Assembly (NCBI RefSeq): GCF_003751625.1
Contig: NZ_RJUL01000003.1
Span: forward strand, 124,001 to 188,000
DNA length: 64,000 nucleotides
Origin: Gallaecimonas pentaromativorans
Lineage (GTDB): Bacteria; Pseudomonadota; Gammaproteobacteria; Enterobacterales; Gallaecimonadaceae
Direction: 5' to 3'
Within the stretch, counting starts at the first letter, position 1. Each line of letters opens with the position of its first letter. The translations under genes and the position numbers were made by a program. Under the pieces are notes generated by a model, which was not told where the DNA came from, searched no databases, and was given only the letters and a program-made list of their open reading frames with translations. Positions 17,021-24,707 of the stretch are shown here, piece by piece.

Positions 17021-18124
17021 TTACTTGCCTGCGTACAGGGCGCGGGGGCGAATAAGGCGCGGGTCCTGGTTGAACTCGTAGAAGTGCGCGGCCCAGCCCA
17101 CGACCCGGGAACAGGCAAAGAGGGCGGTGAAGAAGCGCTCTTCAATGCCAAGGGCCAGATAGACGGCGCCCTTGTAGAACTCCAGGTTGGCGTAAATTTC
17201 TTTGTCTTTCTTGGCAAATTCCACCTGGCAGGCTTCTTCTACCGCCACCAGGGTCTCCATCAGCTCTTGGTACTGGGTGCCTTCACAGAAGTGGCGGGCC
17301 ATGGGCTTGAGGATGCCGGCGCGGGGGTCGAGGCGGCGATATTCGCGGTGGCCCATACCCATGATCTTGACCTTGTTGGCCAGGGCGTCGCTAACCCAGG
17401 CCGCCGCTTTGTCGGGGCTGCCGATGCTGCGGGCCATCATCACTGCCGCTTCGTCGGCGCCGCCGTGGAGCGGGCCTGACAGGGCGCCAAGGCTGCCACC
17501 CACACTGGCGGTGAGATTGGCCTTGGTGGAGGCCACGACGCGGCCAGCAAAGGTGCCGGCGTTGAAGCTGTGGTCCATTTGCAGGATTTGTACGGTTTCA
17601 AGGGCGCGCACCGCGTGGGCGCTGGGCTGCTCGCGGTTGAAGGCGTACAGCAGTTTTTCACAAAACCCAAGGCCCTCTGGCAGCTCAACCACGGCGCCAA
17701 ACTGGCAGAGGTTATGCCAGGTGCGCACCACAGCCGATTGCTTGGCCGCCAGGACCATGGCCGCTTCCAAGTGAGCGGGAATAAAATCGGGCAACGGCTG
17801 GCGCGCCTTAGTGTCGGTAATGGGGGCCAGGGCTTGGAGCACCGCCATGGGGTGCAGGTTGCGGCCCAGTTGCTCCAGTACCCGAAGCTCTACCGGGCTC
17901 AGTTCTGATTCGCTGGCAAGCCAAGCGTCAAGGGTCTTGGCCTCGGTTTCGCTCAGTTCGGTGTCGGCCAGTACCAGGGCGATAACGGCGGCCAGGGATT
18001 GTTTGCTCAGCTCGTTGATGTCTTTGCCGCGGTAGCTCAGGCGGCCGATGTCGCCTTCCACGTTGGAAATGGCTGTTTTGCCAACCAGCACCCCTTCAAG
18101 GCCAATGTTGATTTCGTCTGTCAT
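17021..18124 (-). CDS. Citrate synthase family protein with Asp-to-Glu active site
   Basis: A 367-residue citrate/2-methylcitrate synthase of the short type. Landmarks: GRLSYRGKDINELS, DHSFNAGTFAGRV (His185), GPLHGGADE (His220), and GMGHREYRRLDPRA (His259). The site that normally reads N-V-D-F-Y, whose Asp removes the acetyl-CoA proton, reads NLEFYKGAVY, so Glu315 replaces the catalytic Asp. DHELN is also changed to DHSFN. It may use another acyl-CoA or oxoacid, or be slow. It is divergent from a LysR regulator, unlike housekeeping gltA, which suggests conditional expression. Confidence 0.85.
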   Translation of the reverse strand: MTDEINIGLEGVLVGKTAISNVEGDIGRLSYRGKDINELSKQSLAAVIALVLADTELSETEAKTLDAWLASESELSPVELRVLEQLGRNLHPMAVLQALAPITDTKARQPLPDFIPAHLEAAMVLAAKQSAVVRTWHNLCQFGAVVELPEGLGFCEKLLYAFNREQPSAHAVRALETVQILQMDHSFNAGTFAGRVVASTKANLTASVGGSLGALSGPLHGGADEAAVMMARSIGSPDKAAAWVSDALANKVKIMGMGHREYRRLDPRAGILKPMARHFCEGTQYQELMETLVAVEEACQVEFAKKDKEIYANLEFYKGAVYLALGIEERFFTALFACSRVVGWAAHFYEFNQDPRLIRPRALYAGK

Positions 18125-18197
18125 AGGGTCCTCGCACGATGTTTTATGGGTCTACTTATCGGAGTGCCGATATTAAAGGCCCTCTAAAGTTGTTAAT

Positions 18198-18226
18198 CTA
18201 ATCAAACTAAATAACCATTCGATTAG
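18198..18226. promoter_or_regulatory. LysR-type operator candidate
   Basis: CTAATC (18198-18203) and GATTAG (18221-18226) are inverted with 17 bases between, just before the regulator's ATG and in the AT-rich divergent promoter region shared with the citrate synthase gene. Confidence 0.4.
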
Positions 18227-18237
18227 GCAAACTTATC

Positions 18238-19119
18238 ATGCGATTGGAAACCGGCGAGCTGCGCACCTTCCACACCCTGGCCCGCACCGGCGGATTCAGG
18301 GCCGCGTCCAAGGAGCTTTTTTTGACTCAGTCGGCGGTCAGCCAATCGATAAAACAGCTCGAGGCCAAGCTCGGCCAGCCGCTGGTTACCCGCGACCGGC
18401 CCATCAAGCTCACCGCCGCCGGGCGCCGCCTGTACCGCTACGCCGACGACGTATTGCGCCAAGAGCAGCTGGTGCTGGGGGACCTGGCTCGCCTGGCCCG
18501 GGGCGCCAATCAGCAGCTGAGCGTGGCCATCGACAGCACCAACAACCGCTTTGCCGGCCCCGATCTAATCGCCCAATTTTCCAAACAGTGGCCGGAGACC
18601 CGCCTTCGGATCATCGAGCAGCCGTCGCGGGATATTGTGCAATCGGTGATGAGCGGCGAGGTGGAGCTGGGCCTTGGCCCCTTCGAAACGCGGATGCGCC
18701 AGTTCGAGACCATCGCCATTTACGAAGAAACCCGGCGGCTTTTGATAAGCCCGCGCCACCCGCTGCACCAAGAGGTGATGACCCCGGCCCAGCTGCGCCA
18801 GTTGCCGTTGGTGGTGTCGTCCCTCGATGAGCCAGACCAGCGCCCCTACCCGGATAAACTGCGTGACCGCTTCCAGATGATCTGGCAGATCTCCAGCCTT
18901 AACCTGCGCCTTAACCTTATCGACCGGGGCCTGGCGGTGGGCTACATCTCCGACAAGGTCACCATGGAGCTGCCCCAGGTGCAGCACTTGCGCGCCTTGG
19001 AAGAATTCGACTTTGCCGCCATCCAGCGCCAAGTGGGCTTGTTCTTTCGAAAAGGCCGGGATCTGAGCCCGGCGGCGCTGGATTTTATCGGCGTGTGCAA
19101 GGATTACTGGCAGCCCTGA
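18238..19119 (+). CDS. LysR-family transcriptional regulator
   Basis: A 293-residue LysR protein. Winged helix: FHTLARTGGFRAASKELFLT, QSAVSQSIKQLEAKLG. The effector domain includes GEVELGLGPFETRMRQ and NLIDRGLAVGYISDKV. It is divergent from the citrate synthase gene with 113 bases between, so that gene is the likely target, with an organic acid or acyl-CoA as a plausible signal. Confidence 0.92.
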   Translation: MRLETGELRTFHTLARTGGFRAASKELFLTQSAVSQSIKQLEAKLGQPLVTRDRPIKLTAAGRRLYRYADDVLRQEQLVLGDLARLARGANQQLSVAIDSTNNRFAGPDLIAQFSKQWPETRLRIIEQPSRDIVQSVMSGEVELGLGPFETRMRQFETIAIYEETRRLLISPRHPLHQEVMTPAQLRQLPLVVSSLDEPDQRPYPDKLRDRFQMIWQISSLNLRLNLIDRGLAVGYISDKVTMELPQVQHLRALEEFDFAAIQRQVGLFFRKGRDLSPAALDFIGVCKDYWQP

Positions 19120-19136
19120 GCCGGGCCGCCGCTGGG

Positions 19137-19529
19137 TTAGTCCTTATGAGGGTATGGCAGCTTGATATGGCCGTAGCGGATCACCAGCACCGTGGCCGCC
19201 AGGATAAAACCGGCCCCCGCCACCGAAAGAATGCGCCAGTTGTCCATCTCCTTCATATCGAGGATGAGGTAACGGGCCAGGGCCACAATGGCAATATAAA
19301 GGGGCATGCGGATGGGCAATTTACCCGACTCGAGATACAGCGACACCATCGCCAGCACTTCAAGGTAGATAAACAGCAGCAGCAAGTCGGCCAGGGTAAC
19401 GGCCCGGGCATCGACCATCAGCCACACCTCGGAGACGATCAGGATAAGGGTGGCTAACGCCACAATTAACAGAACCAAATCCTGCACCAATGCCAGGCTG
19501 TCTTTCCCCCAGGTTTGCAAGCGGTTCAT
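19137..19529 (-). CDS. psiE: PsiE-family membrane protein
   Basis: A 130-residue protein with four transmembrane helices and the PsiE pattern (LADLLLLFIYLEVLAMVSLY, then IRMPLYIAIVALARYLILDM). PsiE is the phosphate-starvation-inducible inner-membrane protein of E. coli; its biochemical role is not known. No Pho box was seen upstream. It is convergent with the LysR gene, 17 bases apart. Confidence 0.82.
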   Translation of the reverse strand: MNRLQTWGKDSLALVQDLVLLIVALATLILIVSEVWLMVDARAVTLADLLLLFIYLEVLAMVSLYLESGKLPIRMPLYIAIVALARYLILDMKEMDNWRILSVAGAGFILAATVLVIRYGHIKLPYPHKD

Positions 19530-19663
19530 ACGCAGTCCTTATCTTGAAAAAGGTGACGTCTTCACCCTACTGGCAGCTTGAGGCACAATCAATCGATGTT
19601 CGCTAAAGTTGCCGGTTAAAGCCGTCGCTCCTTACTCTTCGTTGCCATGAAAACAGGTGTATC

Positions 19664-20008
19664 GTGAATAACCTCAAGCGCCGCCAGCAATTACGCCACC
19701 CGCTTCGTCACCCTATCCCGGTTTTAGTGCGCCATCGCAGCCTTCGCCGCAGTGATGTACATGTGGTGGAAGGCTTGCTTTTGGATGCCAGCGAGCAAGG
19801 CATGGGGGTGTTGGTGATGGAGCCGGTAGAGCTGGCCAGCCGCTGCACCATCGAGGTCTGCGACGAGGACAAACCGTCGCGGTTTCGCGGCGAAATTTGC
19901 TATGCCACCAAGACCGAATACGGCATCCGCTTAGGCATCGAGCTGGACGACGACGGCAGCGCCCGCTTTTTGGGATATCTGGGCGAGATCAGCGCAGAGC
20001 TCGAATAA
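19664..20008 (+). CDS. PilZ-domain protein
   Basis: A 114-residue stand-alone PilZ-like domain starting at a GTG. An Arg-rich N-terminus (LKRRQQLRHPLRHPIPVLV) precedes LLDASEQGMGV, which fits the D/NxSxxG c-di-GMP motif, then FRGEICYATKTEYGIRLGIE. It should bind c-di-GMP and pass the signal to a partner. The gene is followed 43 bases later by a related copy at 20052. GGDEF enzymes elsewhere in the window could supply the ligand. Confidence 0.78.
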   Translation: MNNLKRRQQLRHPLRHPIPVLVRHRSLRRSDVHVVEGLLLDASEQGMGVLVMEPVELASRCTIEVCDEDKPSRFRGEICYATKTEYGIRLGIELDDDGSARFLGYLGEISAELE

Positions 20009-20051
20009 GCCACTACACTGGGTCATAAAACTGCCTGTAACGGGAAAGCTG

Positions 20052-20378
20052 ATGACCCATAAGTTTCGCCAGCAGCAGCGCCGCGCCCTTTTTACTCCCC
20101 TCCCCGTCCTCTTAATAAACGGCGACCATACCGCCGAGGGCATGCTCTTTGACGCCGGAGAAATGAGCATGGGGGTGGTAGTGATGGACGGCTACGACCA
20201 ACCCAGCCGCACCTGCACCATCGAGATTTGCGACGAAACCAGCCCTTGCTGCTTCAAGGGCGAGCTTTGCTACATCTCTGACACCGACTACGGCACCCGC
20301 CTTGGCATCGTGCTCTTTGACGACAACGACCAGCCCCTGCTCGATTACCTCGACACCATCGGCGCCACCTTGCGATAA
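20052..20378 (+). CDS. Degenerate PilZ-domain paralogue
   Basis: A 108-residue protein clearly related to its upstream neighbour: MGVVVMDGYDQPSRTCTIEI and ELCYISDTDYGTRLGIVL line up with MGVLVMEPVELASRCTIEV and EICYATKTEYGIRLGIEL. The c-di-GMP motif DxSxxG is altered to DAGEMSMG, and the basic N-terminus is shorter (QQQRRALFTPLPVLL). It is probably a tandem duplicate that lost or changed ligand binding. Its stop lies in a terminator. Confidence 0.75.
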   Translation: MTHKFRQQQRRALFTPLPVLLINGDHTAEGMLFDAGEMSMGVVVMDGYDQPSRTCTIEICDETSPCCFKGELCYISDTDYGTRLGIVLFDDNDQPLLDYLDTIGATLR

Positions 20379-20404
20379 AAAAGCCCGCATCAGCGGGCTT
20401 TTTT
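20377..20404. terminator. Bidirectional rho-independent terminator
   Basis: AAAAAAGCCCGC, ATCA, GCGGGCTTTTTT. It serves both the PilZ genes and convergent rlmM, whose stop codon lies in its T-run. Confidence 0.92.
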
Positions 20405-21470
20405 ATTTGCGGCTCAAATGGACCGTGATCTCTTCGCGGTCATAGTAAAGATGCTTGGCCGCTAGGCGATAAGGCACACCGGCTTTATCCAGGCGCTCGT
20501 AAATCAGCTCCAGGCATTCTTCAACGGTGTGAAAACGGCGTTTTACCGGCAATTTGAGGTTGAAGATGGCCTCGATACACCATTCGTCGATAAACCAGTC
20601 GCACATCAGGTTGGCCACCCTCTTGGGGCTTTCAATCATGTCGCACACCAACCAGTGCACGTTGTGCTTTTTGGGCAGCCATCTAAAGCCGTCATCACGG
20701 ATGTGTTTCACCTGCCCGGTATCGAGCAGTTTCTGGTCCATGGGGCCGTTGTCGATGGCAGTGACCATCATACCCTTTTGCACCAGCTGATAGGTCCAGC
20801 CACCGGGAGCGGCGCCCAGGTCCACGGCGTTCATCCCCGACTCCAGGCGTTTTTCCCGCTGGGTTTTCGACAAGAAATAATGGAAGGCTTCTTCCAGTTT
20901 CAGGGTCGAGCGGCTGGGGGCGTCCTTGGGAAACTTCAGGCGCATGATCCCCATCAGGTGCGGGTAATGGTTCTTGGGCTGGGAGTAGCCGATAAAGGCG
21001 CTGTCGGTACCGGTAAAGCAGACGTGGAGCACCGGTTTGTCGCTGCTGTCTTTGGCGGTGAGCTTGCCGGCCTTTTTGAAGAAGGCCTTCATCGGCGTGG
21101 CGATGGAGCGGCAAAGGCGGTTGAGCTCTTTACCCTCGTTGGTGTCGAGGCTCTCCACCCACAGCTGGCCGCATTCGGGCAGATCTTCGGCCGCCGCCAT
21201 GTACAGGGGGTTTAGGCGATCGTCGGTAGACATCTCCAGCACCTGGGGCGCTACCCGGATCATCTGGCGAGCAAAGATAAGCTTGTTGACCGGCAGTTGG
21301 TTGAGCAGCTTGGCGCTGTCGCCCGGCTCGTAGCACTCGAACAGCACATAGCCGGTGTTGCCCTTCACGCGGGCAAAACCGTACACCTCGCGCTCGGCGG
21401 CGCGAACCTCGATTTCCTGAGCGCATTCCCCTTCAAAGCCGGGGCGGCAGTAGAGCAAAAGGTGCTTCAC
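20403..21470 (-). CDS. rlmM: 23S rRNA 2'-O-ribose C2498 methyltransferase RlmM
   Basis: A 355-residue protein, close to E. coli RlmM (366). KHLLLYCRPGFEGECAQEIE opens an N-terminal THUMP-like domain. The Rossmann part holds AVDLGAAPGGWTYQLVQKGM and AIDNGPMD, then HWLVCDMIESPKRVANLM. It uses S-adenosylmethionine to methylate C2498 of 23S rRNA. The GTG start at 21470 follows AAGGAG and overlaps the stop of the DUF423 gene by GTGA. The gcvA-DUF423-rlmM order matches E. coli. Confidence 0.95.
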   Translation of the reverse strand: MKHLLLYCRPGFEGECAQEIEVRAAEREVYGFARVKGNTGYVLFECYEPGDSAKLLNQLPVNKLIFARQMIRVAPQVLEMSTDDRLNPLYMAAAEDLPECGQLWVESLDTNEGKELNRLCRSIATPMKAFFKKAGKLTAKDSSDKPVLHVCFTGTDSAFIGYSQPKNHYPHLMGIMRLKFPKDAPSRSTLKLEEAFHYFLSKTQREKRLESGMNAVDLGAAPGGWTYQLVQKGMMVTAIDNGPMDQKLLDTGQVKHIRDDGFRWLPKKHNVHWLVCDMIESPKRVANLMCDWFIDEWCIEAIFNLKLPVKRRFHTVEECLELIYERLDKAGVPYRLAAKHLYYDREEITVHLSRK

Positions 21471-21838
21471 ACATTCTCCTTGAGGGCGGCCACCAGCAAA
21501 GCCAGCCAGCCCAGGATCAAACAAAGGCCCCCAAGGGGAGTAATGGGACCGAAAAACTTGATGCCGGTCAGTCCCAGCAAATAGAGGCTGCCGGAAAACA
21601 ACAGCACCCCGGCCGCCATCAGCCAGCCGGCAGCGCTGAGCCAAGGGCTGGTCATGCGTCCGGCCAGGACCACTAGGCCCATCATGGCCAGGGCGTGAAT
21701 AAGCTGATAGCGCACCCCGGTTTCCATTACCGCCAGCATCTCGGCGCTCAGGACTTTTTTAAGACCGTGGGCGGCAAAGGCCCCCATGGCAACACCGGTG
21801 GCGCCATACAGGGCGCTCAGCATGAGAATAATGCGCAT
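21467..21838 (-). CDS. DUF423 membrane protein (YgdD-like)
   Basis: 123 residues with four hydrophobic segments. ALYGATGVAMGAFAAHGLKK is the DUF423 signature, then YQLIHALAMMG and GKFFGPITPLGG-like FFGPITPLGGLCLILGW. E. coli YgdD is the same size and has the same neighbours (gcvA and rlmM). Function unknown. It overlaps rlmM by four bases and touches the hydrolase gene by one base. Confidence 0.9.
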   Translation of the reverse strand: MRIILMLSALYGATGVAMGAFAAHGLKKVLSAEMLAVMETGVRYQLIHALAMMGLVVLAGRMTSPWLSAAGWLMAAGVLLFSGSLYLLGLTGIKFFGPITPLGGLCLILGWLALLVAALKENV

Positions 21839-22425
21839 CAGCAGTGCTCCTTGATAAAACGCAGCATGGCGGCAACGGCCTCGGCCAGGTTACCGGCCTC
21901 GGTATGGCCGCTGCGCTTACGGGGTTTGAAGCTGTGGTCGCCATCGGCCAAAAACTGCAGCTCGGTGCCCAGTTTATAGCCGGCCACCTCATCGCGGGCG
22001 CCAAAGGTATCCCGCTCCCCCTGCAGGATCAAGGCCGGCACCGGACAATTTTCAATGGGCGCCAGGCGCAGCTTGTCGGGCTTGCCGGGGGGATGAAAGG
22101 GATAACCCAGGGCCATTACCCCCTTAACCTGCTGACCAGCCTCAAAAAGCTCGGCGGCAAGGGTCATCGCCACCCGGGCGCCGAGGGATTTGCCTGCCAA
22201 AAACAGCGGCTCGCCCTGGCAATGCTCGGCCATGGCCTCAACCAGCACCGGCATCTTATCCGGGGGCCTAGGCTTACCGGCGGCAATGGCCTTTTGCATG
22301 TAGGGAAAATCAAAGGTCACCACCTCTACCCCACCCGCTTCAAGGCCGGCTTTTATGCTTTGCATAAAGGGGTGATGCTGCCCGGCGCCGCTGCCGTGGG
22401 CCAACACCAGCTTAGCCCGTGACAT
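21838..22425 (-). CDS. Alpha/beta hydrolase, KANL3/TEX30-type
   Basis: A 195-residue hydrolase with VLAHGSGAGQHHPFMQS as the first strand and LFLAGKSLGARVAMTLAAEL as the nucleophile elbow (GKSLG). VPALILQGERDTFGARDEV gives the acid and GDHSFKP the His. It belongs to the dienelactone-hydrolase-like TEX30 group. Activity unknown. It is inserted between gcvA and the DUF423 gene, which are adjacent in E. coli, and overlaps gcvA by 14 bases, so it belongs to the same transcript. Confidence 0.85.
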   Translation of the reverse strand: MSRAKLVLAHGSGAGQHHPFMQSIKAGLEAGGVEVVTFDFPYMQKAIAAGKPRPPDKMPVLVEAMAEHCQGEPLFLAGKSLGARVAMTLAAELFEAGQQVKGVMALGYPFHPPGKPDKLRLAPIENCPVPALILQGERDTFGARDEVAGYKLGTELQFLADGDHSFKPRKRSGHTEAGNLAEAVAAMLRFIKEHC

Positions 22426-23341
22426 GCACGTCCTCCGGCAGCAGCTTTTCTTCCTCGACCTTCACCAACGACAAGATCCAGTCGCGAAAGGCCGCTATCT
22501 TGCCCTGCTCGGCCTGGGACTGCTGGCACACCAGGAAATAGGCGTTGGGGGAGCGCAGCACTTCTTTGAAGGGGCTGATAAGGCGCCCGGCGGTGATGTC
22601 GGGCTCGGCCAGCACCGAGTGGGCCAGCGCCACCCCTTGGCCGTACATGGCCGCCTGCAACACCATGGCCGAGTGGGAGAAGATCGGCCCCTGGTTAACC
22701 TTGATAAGGTGCGACAGCCCCAGGTGCTTGACCCAGGTTTGCCAGGCTTTGCGGCTACCGTCATGCAAGAGGGTGTGGTTGGCCAAGTCTTCCGGCTTTT
22801 CCAAAGGTTTGGTACCGGCCAGCAGCAAGGGGCTGCACACCGGGATAAGGTACTCGGTTTGCAGCCTGTCGGCCCTCAGCCCCGGCCAATAGCCGCGGCC
22901 GTAGTAAATGGCGATGTCCACATCGTCGGTCAGGCCGCCTTCTTCGGTCTCGGTGGCCTTGATGCGCACGTCGATATCCGGGTGCGCCTCGGAAAAGCGC
23001 GCCAGCCTCGGCACCATCCACTGAATGGCGTAGCTGGGCTGCATGGCCACCGTCAGGGTACCTTTGGCGCTACGGGCCAGCACCCGGGCCGTGGCTTCGG
23101 CCAGGCTCGAGAAAATATCCTTGATGTCCAGGTAGTAGCTCTGGCCTTCTTCGGTGAGCAGCAAGGAGCGGTTGCGCCGCTTAAATAGCTTCAGGCCAAG
23201 ATGGTCTTCAAGGGTCTTGATCTGGTGGCTGATGGCCGCCTGGGTGACAAAAAGTTCTTCGGCAGCCCGGGTAAAACTCAGGTGCCTGGCGGCGGCTTCA
23301 AAGGCCTTGAGCGCGTTGAGGGGAGGCAGTTGACGGGCCAT
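22412..23341 (-). CDS. gcvA: LysR-family regulator GcvA
   Basis: A 309-residue LysR protein whose start is typical of GcvA (ARQLPPLNALKAFEAAARHL, SFTRAAEELFVTQAAISHQI, KTLEDHLGLKLFKRRNRSL). GcvA controls the glycine cleavage operon in E. coli. The downstream DUF423 and rlmM genes support the assignment; the gcvTHP target is not in this window. AT-rich promoter sequence lies upstream at 23350-23430. Confidence 0.85.
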   Translation of the reverse strand: MARQLPPLNALKAFEAAARHLSFTRAAEELFVTQAAISHQIKTLEDHLGLKLFKRRNRSLLLTEEGQSYYLDIKDIFSSLAEATARVLARSAKGTLTVAMQPSYAIQWMVPRLARFSEAHPDIDVRIKATETEEGGLTDDVDIAIYYGRGYWPGLRADRLQTEYLIPVCSPLLLAGTKPLEKPEDLANHTLLHDGSRKAWQTWVKHLGLSHLIKVNQGPIFSHSAMVLQAAMYGQGVALAHSVLAEPDITAGRLISPFKEVLRSPNAYFLVCQQSQAEQGKIAAFRDWILSLVKVEEEKLLPEDVHVTG

Positions 23342-23399
23342 GGTTGCTGTCCTGGCAATTCATAAATTTTTCTAATGCTTGGGTATTATATTTCATCGT

Positions 23400-23428
23400 T
23401 TGAAAAACCACCAACCGAAAACTATATT
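23400..23428 (+). promoter_or_regulatory. Sigma-70-type promoter
   Basis: TTGAAA (23400-23405), 17-base spacer, TATATT (23423-23428). It points to the small gene at 23542, leaving a leader of about 105 bases. That leader contains an 8-base inverted repeat (ACTTTGAA near 23449 and TTCAAAGT near 23492). Confidence 0.55.
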
Positions 23429-23541
23429 GGCGCCACTTTCTGGGGCAATTACTTTGAAAACGAGCAGTTAGGAAAACGCTTCGTTGTGCCATTCAAAGTG
23501 CTCCAGGCCCTTCTCGGATTGAAGCTTTTTTGAGGTGAATT

Positions 23542-23757
23542 ATGTTTGCGGGATTGATTGCCGCCACCGCCTTGACCCTGATGCCGGTGGAAAAACCTGA
23601 ACCTGTTGCCCCCGTGGCCCTGCCTGTTGCCGAACTGGCGCTGAGCATCAACAAGGCGGTTGCCGCCATTGATGTGCAAAACCAGGAACCGGCCCAGAGC
23701 CCAAGCGTTGAAGTGGCCAAGGCCGATGTGGCCAGCCCTTTGACCAGCGCCCAATAA
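23542..23757 (+). CDS. Small hypothetical, possibly exported protein
   Basis: A 71-residue Ala/Val/Pro-rich protein not recognised as a family. The first 15 residues (MFAGLIAATALTLMP) are hydrophobic; the rest (EKPEPVAPVALPVAELAL onwards) is low in complexity and acidic. It could be an exported peptide or an inner-membrane-anchored linker. GAGGTG precedes the ATG. A good promoter upstream and terminator downstream make it a believable single-gene unit. Confidence 0.6.
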   Translation: MFAGLIAATALTLMPVEKPEPVAPVALPVAELALSINKAVAAIDVQNQEPAQSPSVEVAKADVASPLTSAQ

Positions 23758-23777
23758 TACCCCTAAGGTGTTTGATA

Positions 23778-23803
23778 AAGCCCGGCAATGCCGGGCTTTT
23801 TTA
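23778..23803. terminator. Bidirectional rho-independent terminator
   Basis: AAAGCCCGGC, AAT, GCCGGGCTTTTTT. It lies between the small gene at 23542 and the convergent NPP1 gene, whose stop overlaps the T-run. Confidence 0.9.
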
Positions 23804-24577
23804 TTGGCTGGTGGCCAGGCTTTGCGAGGTAAAGGCCGGGTAGCTCTGGGGCCGCGCAGCATTGAGGTTCTCAAGAAAATTGCTGTCTTTTAAGGGAATG
23901 GTGGCCGAGCCGTAATCGAAGCTGTTGAGCCGCTGGCGCAGTTGCTGGTTACCGATGCCGTCCCCTTGCAGGCTGTACCAGCTGATGATGTCGGGGGTGA
24001 CAAAGTAGCCGTAGCCGTTTTCTGCCAGCTCGCCGCTTTTGGCAAAGCGCATGGCATGGGTGAGCAGGCCGTCCTTGTGGTAGACGAACTTCAGGTGCCC
24101 GCCTTGCTGATCAAGGGTGCTGGCCGGGGCGGTATTGAGACTGCCATGGGCGCTGTAACTGCCGTGGGTCACCACGCCGTTGGTGGTCCAGATGGCTACA
24201 TGCTCCCAGTCATGGCGGTGGCCGCTTTGAATGCCGCTGATTATCTGGTCTTTTAAAAAATAAAGGGCAAAGAAGTGGCCGCAATACCGATTGGCGCCAC
24301 TGTCGATGCAGGCATAGCGATGCAAGGTGTTGGACAGGCTTAAAAAGTTGCCGGCCCGGCAAGCGCCGGTGAGGCTGCCGCTGGGATTAAGGCCGCCGTT
24401 TTGCTGGCCGCTGCGGCTGATGCCGGCGCTTGGCAGGCAGCCGTCGCCGTCAAAGTCGAACACCGGGGCAATAGACAGCACATCGGCGCCGCTGGGCAGG
24501 GCCTGGTCGAGGCGAGGGAAATCGTCGGCCTGGGCCGCAGTGGCCAGCAGCAAACCGGCCAAAAGCAGTGGTTTCAT
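23801..24577 (-). CDS. Secreted NPP1 / Nep1-like protein
   Basis: A 258-residue protein with a Sec signal (MKPLLLAGLLLATAAQA). The NPP1 heptapeptide appears as GHRHDWE (about 119-125), after the metal-pocket phrase ALYFLKDQ and before HVAIWTTNG. PVFDFDGDGCLPSAGIS is the usual N-terminal strand, and two further Cys (C90, C99) could pair. In plant pathogens these proteins are necrosis-inducing toxins that bind sphingolipids; many marine bacteria carry them with unknown targets. It lies downstream of a TonB receptor with 130 bases of structured sequence between. Confidence 0.9.
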   Translation of the reverse strand: MKPLLLAGLLLATAAQADDFPRLDQALPSGADVLSIAPVFDFDGDGCLPSAGISRSGQQNGGLNPSGSLTGACRAGNFLSLSNTLHRYACIDSGANRYCGHFFALYFLKDQIISGIQSGHRHDWEHVAIWTTNGVVTHGSYSAHGSLNTAPASTLDQQGGHLKFVYHKDGLLTHAMRFAKSGELAENGYGYFVTPDIISWYSLQGDGIGNQQLRQRLNSFDYGSATIPLKDSNFLENLNAARPQSYPAFTSQSLATSQ

Positions 24578-24605
24578 GGTTCCTCCAATGGATAGTCCTT
24601 AAGGG

Positions 24606-24636
24606 CAACAGCTGGCGAGGATTTCGCCAGCTGTTG
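24606..24636 (-). repeat. Strong 13-base hairpin without U-tract
   Basis: CAACAGCTGGCGA, loop GGATT, TCGCCAGCTGTTG, a perfect stem in the leader of the NPP1 gene, 28 bases before its ATG at 24577. Without a T-run it is not a standard terminator. It could be an mRNA-stabilising or processing element. Confidence 0.55.
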
Positions 24637-24666
24637 GGAGGAGACCTTAGCAACCCTCTTGAGGCG

Positions 24667-24699
24667 CTTTGATGACCTTTTAATAAGACTTTGATGACC
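24667..24699 (-). promoter_or_regulatory. Tandem direct repeats, regulator-binding candidate
   Basis: CTTTGATGACC occurs at 24667-24677 and again at 24689-24699, 22 bases apart (two helical turns). On the minus strand (GGTCATCAAAG twice) it sits upstream of the NPP1 gene, just beyond the receptor stop codon. The spacing suits an OmpR-type response regulator dimer. Confidence 0.45.
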
Positions 24700-24707
24700 A
24701 AAATCTT

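Noticed and set aside
19600..19650. Possible FliA (sigma-28) promoter, TAAAG then GCCG before the PilZ genes
   Set aside because: The spacing is about 12 bases rather than the usual 14-15, and the second box reads GCCGTCG instead of GCCGATA.
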